Origin: Dichetophora obliterata
Taxonomy: Eukaryota > Arthropoda > Insecta > Diptera > Sciomyzidae
NCBI GenBank assembly: GCA_963920525.1
Contig: OY986436.1
Span: forward strand, 31,723,574-31,787,573
DNA: 64,000 nucleotides
Reading direction: 5' to 3'
The notes beneath the pieces are model-generated. The model was not told where the DNA came from, ran no database searches, and saw only the letters and a program-made list of their open reading frames with translations. Both the position numbers and the translations under genes were made by a program. Shown here piece by piece: positions 11,222 through 21,902 of the stretch (position 1 is the first letter of the stretch; the number at the start of each line of letters is the position of its first letter).

Positions 11222-13655
11222 CCCTTTGACTGTCCCATGTATCATATATGATGCACAGACGTTATGATTAATACGCTTGCGCATCATTTGTGATACACAA
11301 TTTGTCTTATTGCTTTTAACAAATTTTTGTATGAACTGATGGAAAATAAAGTAATCTAATGCTCTGAGCGTGTAGAGAATGTTTCTTTTTAAATAAGACC
11401 TGAACATACGTATAAGAAAAAAGTTAAAATTTCCAAGATATAAAACGATAAAAATGACTTTTTTTAACAAAAAGGTAAACTTTATTCATGTTGAAGAAAT
11501 GAAAAATACAAAAGAAAACAATAAAAATAAAGATAATTTCATTATACTTTTTATTATTTAGTTATAAAATAACTTAGGAAGTATAATTGTTATGAATTTC
11601 ATTAAAGCAAGGTAAACAATATGGTTTTTGGCACTCAATACACTGTGTATTAACTTGTTTAGACTTTGTGGAAGCAGTATTTCTATTGTGGCTTTCGGCT
11701 AATTTTTTGTAACAGCCAAGACATCTTTTACGCACAAGTTTTCCATCATCTTTTCTAGCTATTTCGCTGAGTTCGTGAGGTGTGTTTTTTGTTTTTTTCA
11801 TAGTTGTTCGCTCTTCGGTAATGCCAAGCAAAGAATTTGCAATTGACTTTGTAAACTGCTCTAATTTCATTTGTTTGTTAGAATAAAATTTATTATACAA
11901 AACCCAACTATTTAAAATTGCAATACTAATACATTCAAACAGTACTTTTTGATACCATTTTACACTTTTCCTTGCTGGGCTGTAGTAAGATATCATTTGG
12001 TCAGAGAGGTCAATTCCACCTTTGACTCGGTTATAGTCTAGTATTATGACAGGTTTTTTGACTATTTTTCCTTCACGGTTTTTTTTCCCGGTTTCTTGCA
12101 TATTGAGACCATGAAAAGTTGAAATAAGTCTTATTTCTTTCTTGTCCTGGTATTTCATCACTCCAATTCCTGTTGAGTTTATTGCACCTGCTATTTCGTT
12201 TCTCGTCAATTTGAAAGATTTCAGATTCGGCAAACCAACCCTGTTTGATCGTAATGTTCCACAGAATTCGGTATTTTTATTTTTCAAGAACATAGCTAAA
12301 GGAATGCTACTATACCAGTTATCTGCAACCAATAATCTTCCTTCATTCAAGAGATCTTCAGCTAATGAGGCAACGATTGACCCAGCATGGTCTAATCCAG
12401 GTAATTTTTCAGAGGTGCCTTTCCCACAGTATACGGAGAAATTCCAAACATAGCCAGTGATATCACACAACTTGAATAATTTTATTCCATATTTGTGGCT
12501 TTTTCCTGGATTATATTGCTTGAATAAAAGCCTTCCACTGTGCGAAATCATAGTTTCATCCACAGATATTTCTTCACCTGGGGTATATATTTCCTGAATA
12601 TTTGATATAAAAGTATTTAAAAAATTGGAAATTTTATGTAATCTATCTCCTGGATTAGCCGTTTTGTTATCAGCAACAAACTAATTCTTTAAAATCAGAC
12701 AAAATCGATTGTAGCTCATACCAATATTGTGAAACAACGGATGATAAAATAACGGTTCCATTCTCCAATAGTCTTCAATATTAGGATATTTGATAATGCC
12801 AGTAGTAATTATCACACCAATAAACTTTTTCATTTCGGCATGTGTAGTATTTGACCACCTTTTCATGCGAGAATTACGACGAACCTGGTTGGATTCTAAG
12901 AACTGTTCCGCATATTGGTTTGTTTCTAATACCATCAGGTCAACAATTTCGCTGTCAAAAAATTGCTCAAATATATTGATTGGCAAAGGTACTCCATCTT
13001 CAATTACAATACGCTTATTTAGACCATGTTTGCCAATTAAAGGAATCTTTTGTGCTTCTGCAATATCATTGCTCCACTCTTGCCGAACGGACGATGTTGA
13101 TGTAGAGGCGATCTGCGGCCATTCGTCAAACAAGTTGTTTTCGTTATCAGATTCACTATCGGATGAATCATTAACATCTTCGCAAATGTAGTTGTCATCA
13201 CTGCCTGAAGAAAAGTCCTCTTCATCTGAACTGTCATCACTTATACCAGTTCTATTATCAAAATCTGAATTACTATTTTTTCTTATCCGACCGTAAAATG
13301 ATAATGGATCCATACTCACTAATAAATTGATACTGACTGCTAGAAGCTCCTACCATGGTTGTACAACAATACACCGACAATTGCAAAAAATGGGATTCCC
13401 CTTATTTCACTCTACACACATGTTTATTTCAGTGTTGCTAACGTATTTATTTCAATGTTGCTAACACTATACGGCAAAATAAATAAATAGTAACGAATAA
13501 AAATGACATGAATCATATGTGATGCACAGATCGTTTGAATAATAAATAGTTTAAATATTGCTCCGTGTATCACATGTGATGCACGTCATTTTTACCAAAT
13601 AATTACTGTGGACGTACACTATAAAAAAAAATTTTGTACTGGGACAGTCAAAGGG
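11222..13655 (-). mobile_element. Near-intact piggyBac element (PB1)
   Basis: The ends are perfect inverted repeats starting CCCTTTGACTGTCCCA, flanked on both sides by TTAA (11218-11221 and 13656-13659), the hallmark target duplication of piggyBac. The length, 2434 bp, is normal for an autonomous member. Subterminal imperfect palindromes of the type GTATCAYATRTGATGCA occur near both ends (about 11238-11258, 11281-11297, 13510-13530 and 13566-13583). The single gene is on the reverse strand. The sharp ends and nearly open frame suggest a relatively recent insertion, 60 bp from the older PB2. Confidence 0.95.
11574..13313 (-). pseudogene. piggyBac transposase, full length with one amber stop
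   Basis: From an ATG at 13313 the frame runs 579 codons to a stop at 11574, broken only by a TAG at 12681-12683. The acidic N-terminus (DDSSDEEDFSSGSDD) precedes the DDE_Tnp_1_7-type core. Catalytic blocks are present: SVDETMISHSG (first Asp), LVADNWYSSIPL (second Asp) and GGIDLSDQMISYYSP (third Asp). A C-terminal cysteine-rich tail (KRCLGCYKKL, then QCIECQKPYCLPCF) matches the zinc-binding end used for DNA binding. The transposase would excise and insert the element at TTAA. The amber codon lies in ILKN-stop-FVADN, before the first catalytic Asp, so the protein is truncated unless the stop is read through. TTG to TAG is one plausible single change. Confidence 0.93.
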
Positions 13656-13859
13656 TTAACTTAAGTGAATACCCTTATAAGGGTTTGTTATGCCTTAATG
13701 TCTGCAGAAGTATTCACTTTGCACCATCTAAATAAATATGCCTTCCATAGTTTTAGGCATTTCTGCAAATGAAGTGAAGGAATACTTACTACTTTTTTAA
13801 TAGAATTAGGATATTTTCAAAAAGCAAAAAATGTTTTTTTTTAAATGCCCGATTAAAAA

Positions 13860-14025
13860 TAACCGTGCTTGCCGCGGGTTGTACAAGGGTTGTATATGGC
13901 CTAAAAATAAGCCGAGCGGTTTATGAACGGCTGCTGTTTGGACAAAAAGTCATGCAAACGACCCTTGTACGGCCGAGAAAAAAATTAAAAATTATTCCTT
14001 GTTCGGCCGCGGTTGGCCTTAGCTA
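13860..14025 (-). repeat. GC-rich interspersed repeat, family X copy 2
   Basis: On the reverse strand it reads TTAGCTAAGGCCAACCGCGG, then CCGAACAAGG, then the CCGTACAAGGGTCG block, closely resembling the start of the copy at 53808. It is shorter than that copy and ends in AT-rich sequence. No coding capacity is seen. Confidence 0.6.
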
Positions 14026-14032
14026 AAAAAAT

Positions 14033-14088
14033 TTTAATTTTTACTGAGGTGGCTATCACAACTTATTTTTACTGAGGTGGCTAAGCAA
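14033..14088. repeat. Short tandem duplication
   Basis: The word TTTTTACTGAGGTGGCTA occurs twice about 29 bases apart. It is a simple two-copy tandem duplication with no evident function. Confidence 0.7.
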
Positions 14089-14099
14089 TTTTTCATATA

Positions 14100-14792
14100 A
14101 TTTTTTAGCTCCTTACAACCACTTTTATGGTTTTTTTGATTATTAATTGTGTTCTATTCTTTAAATTTACATGATTTTAATTATGAGTATTTATTTTAGA
14201 TCAAGTAAGTTTTGAAGAAGGCAACTACAACTCTTTTATATTGTTTTTTTATTTAATTTAATATTTTTAATTTTCATATAAGACCAATACAAAAAGCCTC
14301 TAGAGAGTTAGACTATTCTACCAATATGTATATTTGTCATACAATTTTACTACTAATCTGTAAACACAAATTCTATATTAAAAACATAGTTGCAATATTA
14401 TTATAATAATTTCAAGAATTTCCTCTGCATTTCTAGACTTATTAAATGCGTATATTTATCCAAAGAAACATATTAATATCGGCTCATTTCGCTTGCGGTT
14501 TGTTTTTCTTTCATAGAAATTACATGATATTACAAAATTTCTATAATATGCACAGCTTTCTGTGCTTGAGACTTGCTTGTATCATAAAAAGTGGCTTAAA
14601 CCAGTGTGTGTAAGTGTAAAAAACTATTTGATATACTGCATTAAATATTTGCCAAATGCTTATTTACACTGTTGAAAATTTGGCTAAGTATTAGAAACTT
14701 TCGCGATTTTGAAAAACTGATATCATTAACTCACTTCAGTGTTTCTCTATTCCTGCAAAATAAAAATAAAAATACATCCACACAATTAGAGA
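14100..14792. other. AT-rich noncoding stretch
   Basis: No gene, RNA or recognisable repeat noticed. Confidence 0.4.
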
Positions 14793-15793
14793 TCTTGGAA
14801 AAATTTTAATACTTTTTGGCTTACATATTTGACCACACCAAAATTGTATTATAAATAAGTACTGGCAAATATTAAAAATTATTTTTAATAAAAATGTGTT
14901 TTGAAATCGAATTTTCAGTTCGTATTCATTTGTAATACTGATGTTGTAATAAAATTTAATAATGATATTAACCATAGCATCAAATTAATGCCAAAAAGTA
15001 TAAAATATCGTTTGAATATTTGAATTGCATTAAAATTAAATACAAAATTTTATTAAAATATATAACAGCATATGTCTTTAAAATGAAATACAATATTTAC
15101 CGTATCATCGAATTGATTCCAAGGGTAAATATTATCGTTGTAATATATAAACTCTATTAAAATGTAAAACATAATAAATTTAGAAATTTTTTAATCAATT
15201 GAGAAGTATAGGGTCCACCAAATAATTTTTTTTTTTGAAAATTCTATAAAAAAAAACTGCTAAATATTTTCTCAACTTTCTTTTTTTATTTGAAAGTACA
15301 ATCCTTCCGGTTAATAATGAAAAATAACTTCATTCAAAAGGCTGCCTCGGCTGGCCATGCAGTAGCCTACACGATCGGTCCAATTTTTAGCACATTATCG
15401 ATTGTGTGCAGCTGTATTTCACCAATGCCTTCACGAATATTGTCCTTTAAAGCATCAATTGTCTCTGACTTGTCGGCGTAACACTTATCATTGAGTGCAA
15501 AAATAATACTTGTTTTATTAAAAATCAATAATGTAATAAAATTTATTCCAAGATTTTAAACCGTTCAGTTTTCAAAATGATTGAAAAACATGATTTTTAA
15601 TAGCTTTTTTTTTAATTGATTCCAAGGATATAAAATACCGTTGCAATATTTCAACGGTATTAAAATGTAAAACAAAATAAATTTCAAAATTTTTAATCAA
15701 TGGGGAAGTATGAAATTTAATACTTTTCGTATTAGAAATTTCTTTAATACTTTGCTTTTAATACAATTTATTGCAAGATTTTTAACCGTGCAG
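14793..15793 (-). repeat. MITE-like element B, related to element A
   Basis: Read in reverse, the inner part aligns with 9720-9820 of element A (AATTTTGGTGTGGTCAAATA, then GTATTAAAAT and TTCCAAGAT). The outer right end (about 15758-15793, GCAAGATTTTTAACCGTGCA) is the inverse of the element A terminus. A near duplicate of this end lies at about 15534-15567, so the copy has an internal duplication. A mariner-type tail sits inside at 15211-15481. Confidence 0.5.
15211..15481 (-). pseudogene. Mariner-like transposase C-terminal tail
   Basis: The reverse strand reads YADKSETIDALKDNIREGI, then EIQLHTIDNVLKN and, after a one-base shift, WTDRVGYCMASRG and NEVIFHY then stop (15311-15313). This is the usual C-terminal end of mariner-like transposases (VYADKP, ALKxNI, then a short RGxHLxEIIFH tail). 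It is followed by the element end, TTATTTGGTGGACCC on the reverse strand, next to TA at 15209-15210. The catalytic DDD core is missing. The same end sequence, without coding, recurs at 40020-40093. Confidence 0.7.
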
Positions 15794-15799
15794 TTTTCA

Positions 15800-18100
15800 A
15801 TATGATAGAAAAACATGGTTCTTCTAAAAATGATAGGTATCCGTAGTTTGGTCCTATTCAAAATATTCACACATAGGCTTGAAATAAGTGTACAACTAAG
15901 CTTAAAACCCAGGACTTCATCATTTATGAAAGTAATAAAAATAAAAAAATTTTTTCATGATAAATCCAAATTTTAGTTTTGAACACTTTTTTTTAATTCT
16001 ATTTTTTAATTTATTTACTAATTTTTCAAAATTTTGTGAATTAAATAATATTAAAAAACTTTTTTTAAACGTACAAACATATATACATATATGACGATTG
16101 AGCGAAAAAATTGGGCCAACCCACTATGTTGCTAAATGTGTATATTTAACATATAATATTATATATGTGAACATCTTACTATTAAAAAAAAAGAATCCGT
16201 CTCGAATCAAAAAAAAGGAGTCTATAACGGATTTATCCGTTTTGAGTCCGAAACGAATCCAAAAAGTGTATAAAACAATTCGCGTTTTTGTGAGGAATTT
16301 CAAATGGTAAGAAATAAGATTTGGATCCGAAACGCAACCCGTTTCGGATAAAGCATACAAAAAAGTGAGTACATCTTAAATTTGAAACGGGAAGCACAAA
16401 ACAGATTTAAAGCTTTAAAATTTAAAACAAAATTTTCGACTGTGTATAAGAGAGTACCGTGTTGGGTTTTAACATATGACAAGGGCTGCATGGCTTCATT
16501 TCAGGAAACGTTTCCGAGATAATTATTTTAATAATAACATGTAAATTTACTTGCTTAACCACTCGATTAAGTTAAACAATACACATCAAAATTAATTTTC
16601 AAATTTGTATGCATTGCATGAAGTTTTGCGGTTAAAACTTGGTTAAAAGCAAAAACTTCTTTCACATCTTATCCAAAATACAGTGAAGCTGGTGGTTGGT
16701 GTTGATGATTATATTGTTGTTTGTTTTTTTTTATTCTTTATGCTTTGAACATTTTTGCAATTTTCTTGCAGAATTACGTATTCAAAGCCATGGATAAACT
16801 TTGGTGCAAAACTTGAACGCAGCCAATTGTGTTGAAATAATGCGCAAAACTGGTGGATGCCAAAACAAATTGTTTCTTGTTTTTGGCGGTTTTCATCGTT
16901 GCCTCAATAAATGTGTAGTTAACGAATTTTTTCCCTTTTATATTTTTCTTTGCCAGATCTCTCTTTTTTGCATTGGAAAACTTTGTTCTATTTGATGCAA
17001 TTTAAAGGCGAAAGTTTTTCAATGCAATAACGTGATGAAGAAAACCCGTTAAACATATTCAAACTGTTTAGCGCGTAAGTAGAAAGTGACGAAAATACAG
17101 CAGTTTTCAACATTTTAGCTTTTCTTAAGCGAATTTAGCTTTATTTTATTGCACTTAATTTATTTTGTTGTCATGGTCTGCTTTTTTGCTGAGCTTCTCA
17201 GAAGTGTATGATGATTATACTTAGAAAAGCTGTAGCTTGCTGCACACGTGTTCTCAAAGGATCTTATTAATTTTAACTTTACATGTCTTCGACCATTTCA
17301 CATTCCATAAATTGTGCTTGGGAAACTCTTTTAAAATGGACACTTTCAATTTGTTCACACTAAAAACTCTTTCGTTTAAGACCGTGCCCATGCAAAGAGC
17401 TCTCGCTTAACTTTTTGTCCCTTTATTCCACTTAAGGGACATAAAAGTGTGGCCTATAATCTGTTGTCACAGAAAAAAAAATATATAACAACATAATAAA
17501 ATTTGCTAAAGTTTACGAAAGCTATAGCTATAAAAAGTCGTTGCTAAATTGAAAGAGTCTTAAACGTTAACCGTTAACCCTTTAGTGGCAAATTATGAAC
17601 ATTTTTAAAAACTAATGATTTAATAAAAAATGCAACTGAAACAGAAAAAACAGTTTGAAAAATTCATATACAGCTTTGATTCTAACATTTTAATAGCGAT
17701 TTGGTCTTTGAACTTCCTGCCAATTAGGATTGTTTGCCAAGGTCATACGATTAAAACATTAATTTTTTATTGCTTTAGTCAACTGATTGTTGTTGAAAAA
17801 CAATTTATTTAACTCTTTTGCAAATTGTAGTTTTTTATTTAAATCGGTCAAAAAATTTTTGCTTGATTTCCTAAAAACTTGATTCCAGTTTTACTATCAA
17901 ATAGTTTTTTGTTTCATTTATTAGATTTCTCACTTTAACTATTGCAAACGTCATTTTTTAAATTTTTTTAATATACTTTTCAACAAGCAATGCCTGGCTG
18001 TGGACGAAAGACATATAAACTTCAACTTAAAGATAATTAAAAAAACCAAACAAGAGCTATTCTTAACTACACAAAAATTTTGTAGAGGCCATCGACTCGC
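15800..18100. other. AT-rich noncoding stretch
   Basis: Short open frames here (16098-16360, 16801-16995 and 17630-17812) show no recognisable domain. No structural RNA or clear repeat is seen. Confidence 0.4.
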
Positions 18101-18103
18101 CAT

Positions 18104-18420
18104 CGTAACGAATTCGTTACGAATTTTTCGAAATTATTCCGAGTTCGGCATACGAATTCGATCCGATTTCGTAATGACAATCGTATAGAGGGGTTGACAC
18201 GAATTCGTAACGTATTGTCGTAACGAATTCGGAAGGAGTTTAGTAATGAATTCGTAACAAATTCGTAAAGAATTGGAGTATCGTATTCGTAACGAATTCG
18301 TAACAAATTCGTAAAGACTTGAATTATCGTTTTCGTAACAAATTCTTTACAAATTCATTACAATTTCTTAACGAATTGTAGCACCGAATTCGTAACGCAA
18401 TGAAGCATCAAATTTGCAAC
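18104..18420. repeat. Array of palindromic GTAACGAATTCGTAA-type units
   Basis: The core TTACGAATTCGTAA, itself palindromic, and variants (AACGAATTC, AACAAATTC, AAAGAATT) recur about every 15-25 bases across some 300 bp. Weaker related words occur at about 18790-18925. This is a degenerate short-period satellite. The palindromic core means every unit could form a small hairpin or bind a dimeric protein. No coding role is seen. Confidence 0.7.
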
Positions 18421-19699
18421 GATCTTTTAATGCTTTTTGTACCGTATGGAATACAAAATTAAATAACAATTTCGAATCAAAGTTTAGTTAGGGCTTAAGA
18501 TGCCCCAGACTATATGATTCGTACAAATGACATGCCAAAAATTACAGATCCTTTTAATTACTATTACGGAACATATGTAAATGTGAATCTGTCATGTCGT
18601 TTGTATTTGTATCAGTAAAAATTAAAATTAGAACCATATTTTGTATCATCTGTTTTAAAGAAAAAGTTGTTTAAAATTAAATTATTTTAAAATTATGGAA
18701 AATTATTTAAAATGCCGCTAGGCTCATGGCCTACCAATTTTTTTCAATTCGAAATATTTCAAACACCTCAGAATTTAAATTTGAAAATTTGATTTCGAAA
18801 CTCTTTCGAATTATTCGGAAGTGTTCCGAAATTAGTGTTGCGAAATAGTTACGAATTCGTTAAGAATTCTCGAAATAATTACGAACAAATCGGAATTCAG
18901 ACAAATTCGGAAACTTTGGTTTGCAGCGGTGATAGTAAGTATGTGTTCAAGGCCGTCCGCAGGATTTGTTCTAGGGGGGGGGGGGCAAAGGCATCAAGGA
19001 GTCTAGAATGCACATAGAGAAAATTTAGCCTATATAATTCTATTTTCTGCGATTTTTGGTACTAATTTTGTTATCATGATACGTCGATTGACACACGCTT
19101 GTGCACATAAGAAACTTATATATATTCAAAAGATGGGGTATAAATCTTTCTAAAATTTAAAATATTTTTTCTCAACAAATATTCTTAGTAATTTGTTAAA
19201 TTATATAATGTGAGGTCTCCTTTATCCCTAAATAAAATCGCATACATTACTATTTAGCCCCCAAGTTTTCCTCTTTTCAAATAAGAATTAAAAAATTTCC
19301 AAATATTTTTTTTTTAAATTAATACATACAGAAAGATTTTTAGACAATTTTTTCAAGTTTTGGAGGCCTATAACTCATAAACCAATTGCGAGTGGCCTGA
19401 AATTTATCAGATTTGGACTAAGGAGGTAAAAATCGCTATTCTTAAAATGTTCCCCGCATGGACATCAACTAACTTGTTACTTTTTTCAACATGAATTAGT
19501 TCTAGCTGCATGGAAATTACTAAAATCGAGTTTGGAAACATACCTATTATCTGAACTATTAAAAAAAATGTTTTTTTTATTCTAAACCAATGAATAAATA
19601 TATAAAGAGGTACATGTATAGATGGGTTTTGGGCTCCATTCATTTTCTTAACATATTCCAGAACCTCCGTGCAAAGCTTGATTCTGAATCCTGGATGTA
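18421..19699. other. AT-rich stretch with one G-run
   Basis: Apart from weak repeats at 18790-18925 and a run of G at about 18975-18986, no feature is supportable. CAAGGCCGTCCGCAGGATTT at about 18949 vaguely recalls a hAT-type end but has no partner. Confidence 0.35.
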
Positions 19700-19957
19700 A
19701 TATCTGTGGTCACAAGGAATAATGACTAAACTAAAAATATCGTAAAAAAGCGACATGGAATTTACTTCATTGCCAATTTTTGAAAGTATGCAGATATCCA
19801 TTTTTTGCCCAAAATTGATCATCACTTTTGTATGCATGTATTTTGTTTGTAACAGTTCATATATTTAAAAAAAAAAATGGGTCGTAGTTCGTGCAATTAA
19901 TATATCGTTTTTTACGATACTTTGAGTTTAGTCGTTATTCCTTGTGACCACAGATAT
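19700..19957. mobile_element. Miniature foldback element with 50-bp inverted ends
   Basis: The first about 50 bases (starting ATATCTGTGGTCACAAGGAA) are repeated in inverted orientation at the right end (ending CTTGTGACCACAGATAT) with about three mismatches, around a non-coding middle of about 160 bp. This is the structure of a miniature inverted-repeat transposable element. The target duplication is unclear and no superfamily can be named. Confidence 0.75.
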
Positions 19958-20694
19958 AAGCACGTGACGCAAAAAAAATCCAGAAAATTCTCAAAATGGG
20001 TTAAACAAATGTTTCGAATCGAGTTTCCTATTTAAATTTTAGTCATAAAAACTTTTTACCATAAGATATTCTAATGTAAAAGTATTTTCTTAACAAGAAT
20101 GTGCCATCAGATTTTTTTTAAAAATTATTGCTTGACCTAAACATAGCCTACTTTTTTAAGAATTTCTTAATTTTTTTCGCTTTTGAATCAGAAGCAAATC
20201 GCTGCAATTTTCTCAAGTTTAAATGCTGCAAGATTGCAAGCAATTTTACAAAGTTCAAGAAAAATTAAAAAATTATCCGAATTTGGTCATTTTTATGATA
20301 GAAAATTGAATTTTTTTAAGCCAACTTTTGAGAAATCATTTAGTTTTTAAATTTATTTTACTTTGTTTTCTTCTTGTGTTTAATTACTTTAAGACATAAA
20401 TTTTGCTTATTGTCCAAGTTTATATGCGTTACTGGCTTAAATGCCCCTTACCTTCTGTTGCTCCGAAGAATGATCCTCGACTAATAGGGATATCATTCCT
20501 TATCATTCCTCAATTTCTCGTACGAATAACATCGGAATTTCTTCCATTGCATTCGTAGTATTTACAAATGGCTTTGTTCTTTTAGTATCAGTTGAGTTTA
20601 AAATTACATTAATAGTTGAGGTAAAATTTACAACCCAAATTTTTTAGCCTGGTTTGTTGAACAATAACCGAATATAAGAAAATGCATGATTGCA
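19958..20694. other. AT-rich noncoding stretch
   Basis: No feature recognised. Confidence 0.4.
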
Positions 20695-20773
20695 AGGTGG
20701 CCGTAGTCTACTGAAAGAGTGCTTGGCCCGTAAGCTAAAAAACCGTGGTTTTAACCCCAGCTACGATAGAATG
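20695..20773 (+). repeat. tRNA-derived SINE, 5' fragment
   Basis: The sequence GTGGCCGTAGTCTACTGAAA, then GTGCTTGGCCCGTAAGCTAA and the B box-like GGTTTTAACCCC, parallels the head of the SINEs at 32702 and 9238. It stops at about 20773, where the T-run (reverse-strand poly-A) of the LINE at 20774-21741 begins. This suggests the LINE inserted into the SINE. Confidence 0.65.
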
Positions 20774-21741
20774 TTTTTTTTTTTTTTTTGATATTAGTAA
20801 ATGTCAGAGCAGTTGGTTGGTTGATTTAGATGGTGATTCTACATGCAAGTAGGATCCAAGTAGCTCTAGTGAGCCGTTTTGATACCATAACCTCGTGTTT
20901 CTGTTGGTTGACTGGGTAGCGCACTGCTAGGTTATAACCATCCGGTGCGATTGATGAACGTTAGGAGATTGTTGATTTTTGTTGTTGAGAGTTCCTCTAG
21001 GTTGCTGAGGAAGGGCCTGCCAAGCGTTGTTAGTCTGGACCTGGCCAGGGCCGGGCAGGTGCACAGAAAGTGTGTTAGTGTTTCTTTTTCATTTGGGTCA
21101 TCGCAGCTGCGACAGTGGGTGTTGAAAGGTAGTCCAATTCTCTCGGCATGAACTCCAATGCACCAGTGACCCGTAATAATAGCCGTTAATCTGGCTATGT
21201 CGTTCCGGGGTTTTGAGAGCATCTGTTGAGTTCTGCCTATGTTGTAAAGGGGCCATAGATTTCTTGATGTGTTGCAGGTTGGTAGTTCTCTCCATCTACG
21301 ACCGGCTAAGGTTAAGTAGTAAGAACAAATTACTCCCTTGACTGTGTTCAGTGGAACTTCGACTGGTCCGCTCTGGAAACATCAAGGGAAGAACCCCACC
21401 TAGCCAATTCATCCGCCTTTTCATTGCCATAAATGTTTCTATGGCCGGGAACCCAGATTATGGTAATGCTGAGTTGGTGACTCAGCCGGGCCAGTTCATC
21501 CTTACACTGCCTTACCAGTTTGGAGTTGGTACTGATCGCAGCTAAAAATTTAACGGCAGCTTGGCTATCCGTCAGAATAGCTGCGTTAAGGTGGTTGGTG
21601 TTAGCTTTCCTTAAGGTGCGACAAGCTTCTCTTATCGCAAAAAGCTCGGCCTGAAAGACGCTGGCTGAGTTTGGTAGACGAAAAGAGTCCGTCACCACCA
21701 GTTTCTCAGAGTATATGCCCGCTGTAAAATTGGCATTCATA
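20774..21741 (-). pseudogene. 5'-truncated LINE: RNase H and C-terminal zinc region
   Basis: The reverse strand encodes the 3' part of a non-LTR retrotransposon ORF2 of the RNase H-bearing groups (I, R1 or LOA-like). RNase H signatures are GIYSEKL, then FQAELFAIREACR (Glu), LTDSQAA (Asp) and WVPGHRNIYGNEKADELAR (His and last Asp). The first catalytic Asp (TDGS) lies beyond the truncation at about 21741. After a frameshift near 21348 the C-terminal region follows: GRRWRELPTC, ITGHWCIGVHAERIGLPFN and CRSCDDPNEKETLTHFLCTC, a CCHC-like motif, ending at 20932. A poly-A tail on the reverse strand is visible as a T-run at 20774-20789. The copy is dead on arrival through 5' truncation. Confidence 0.85.
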
Positions 21742-21902
21742 TTCAGAATTTTAAGTACAACTGAATAATTACATAAGAATGCATTCAATGATTGCAAAAT
21801 TGATTTATAAATAAAATTTTTAATTTACACTAATTTTTACAAAAGTTATTTATTATTCAGTTCAATAATTCATTTTCGTTATTAAAAATAATTAATTAAT
21901 TT

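Noticed and set aside
12142..13191. Forward-strand frames opposite the PB1 transposase
   Set aside because: They are antisense shadows of a clearly recognisable transposase.
18104..18420. CRISPR-like array
   Set aside because: Units are degenerate, closely spaced and without regular unique spacers, and the DNA is eukaryotic.
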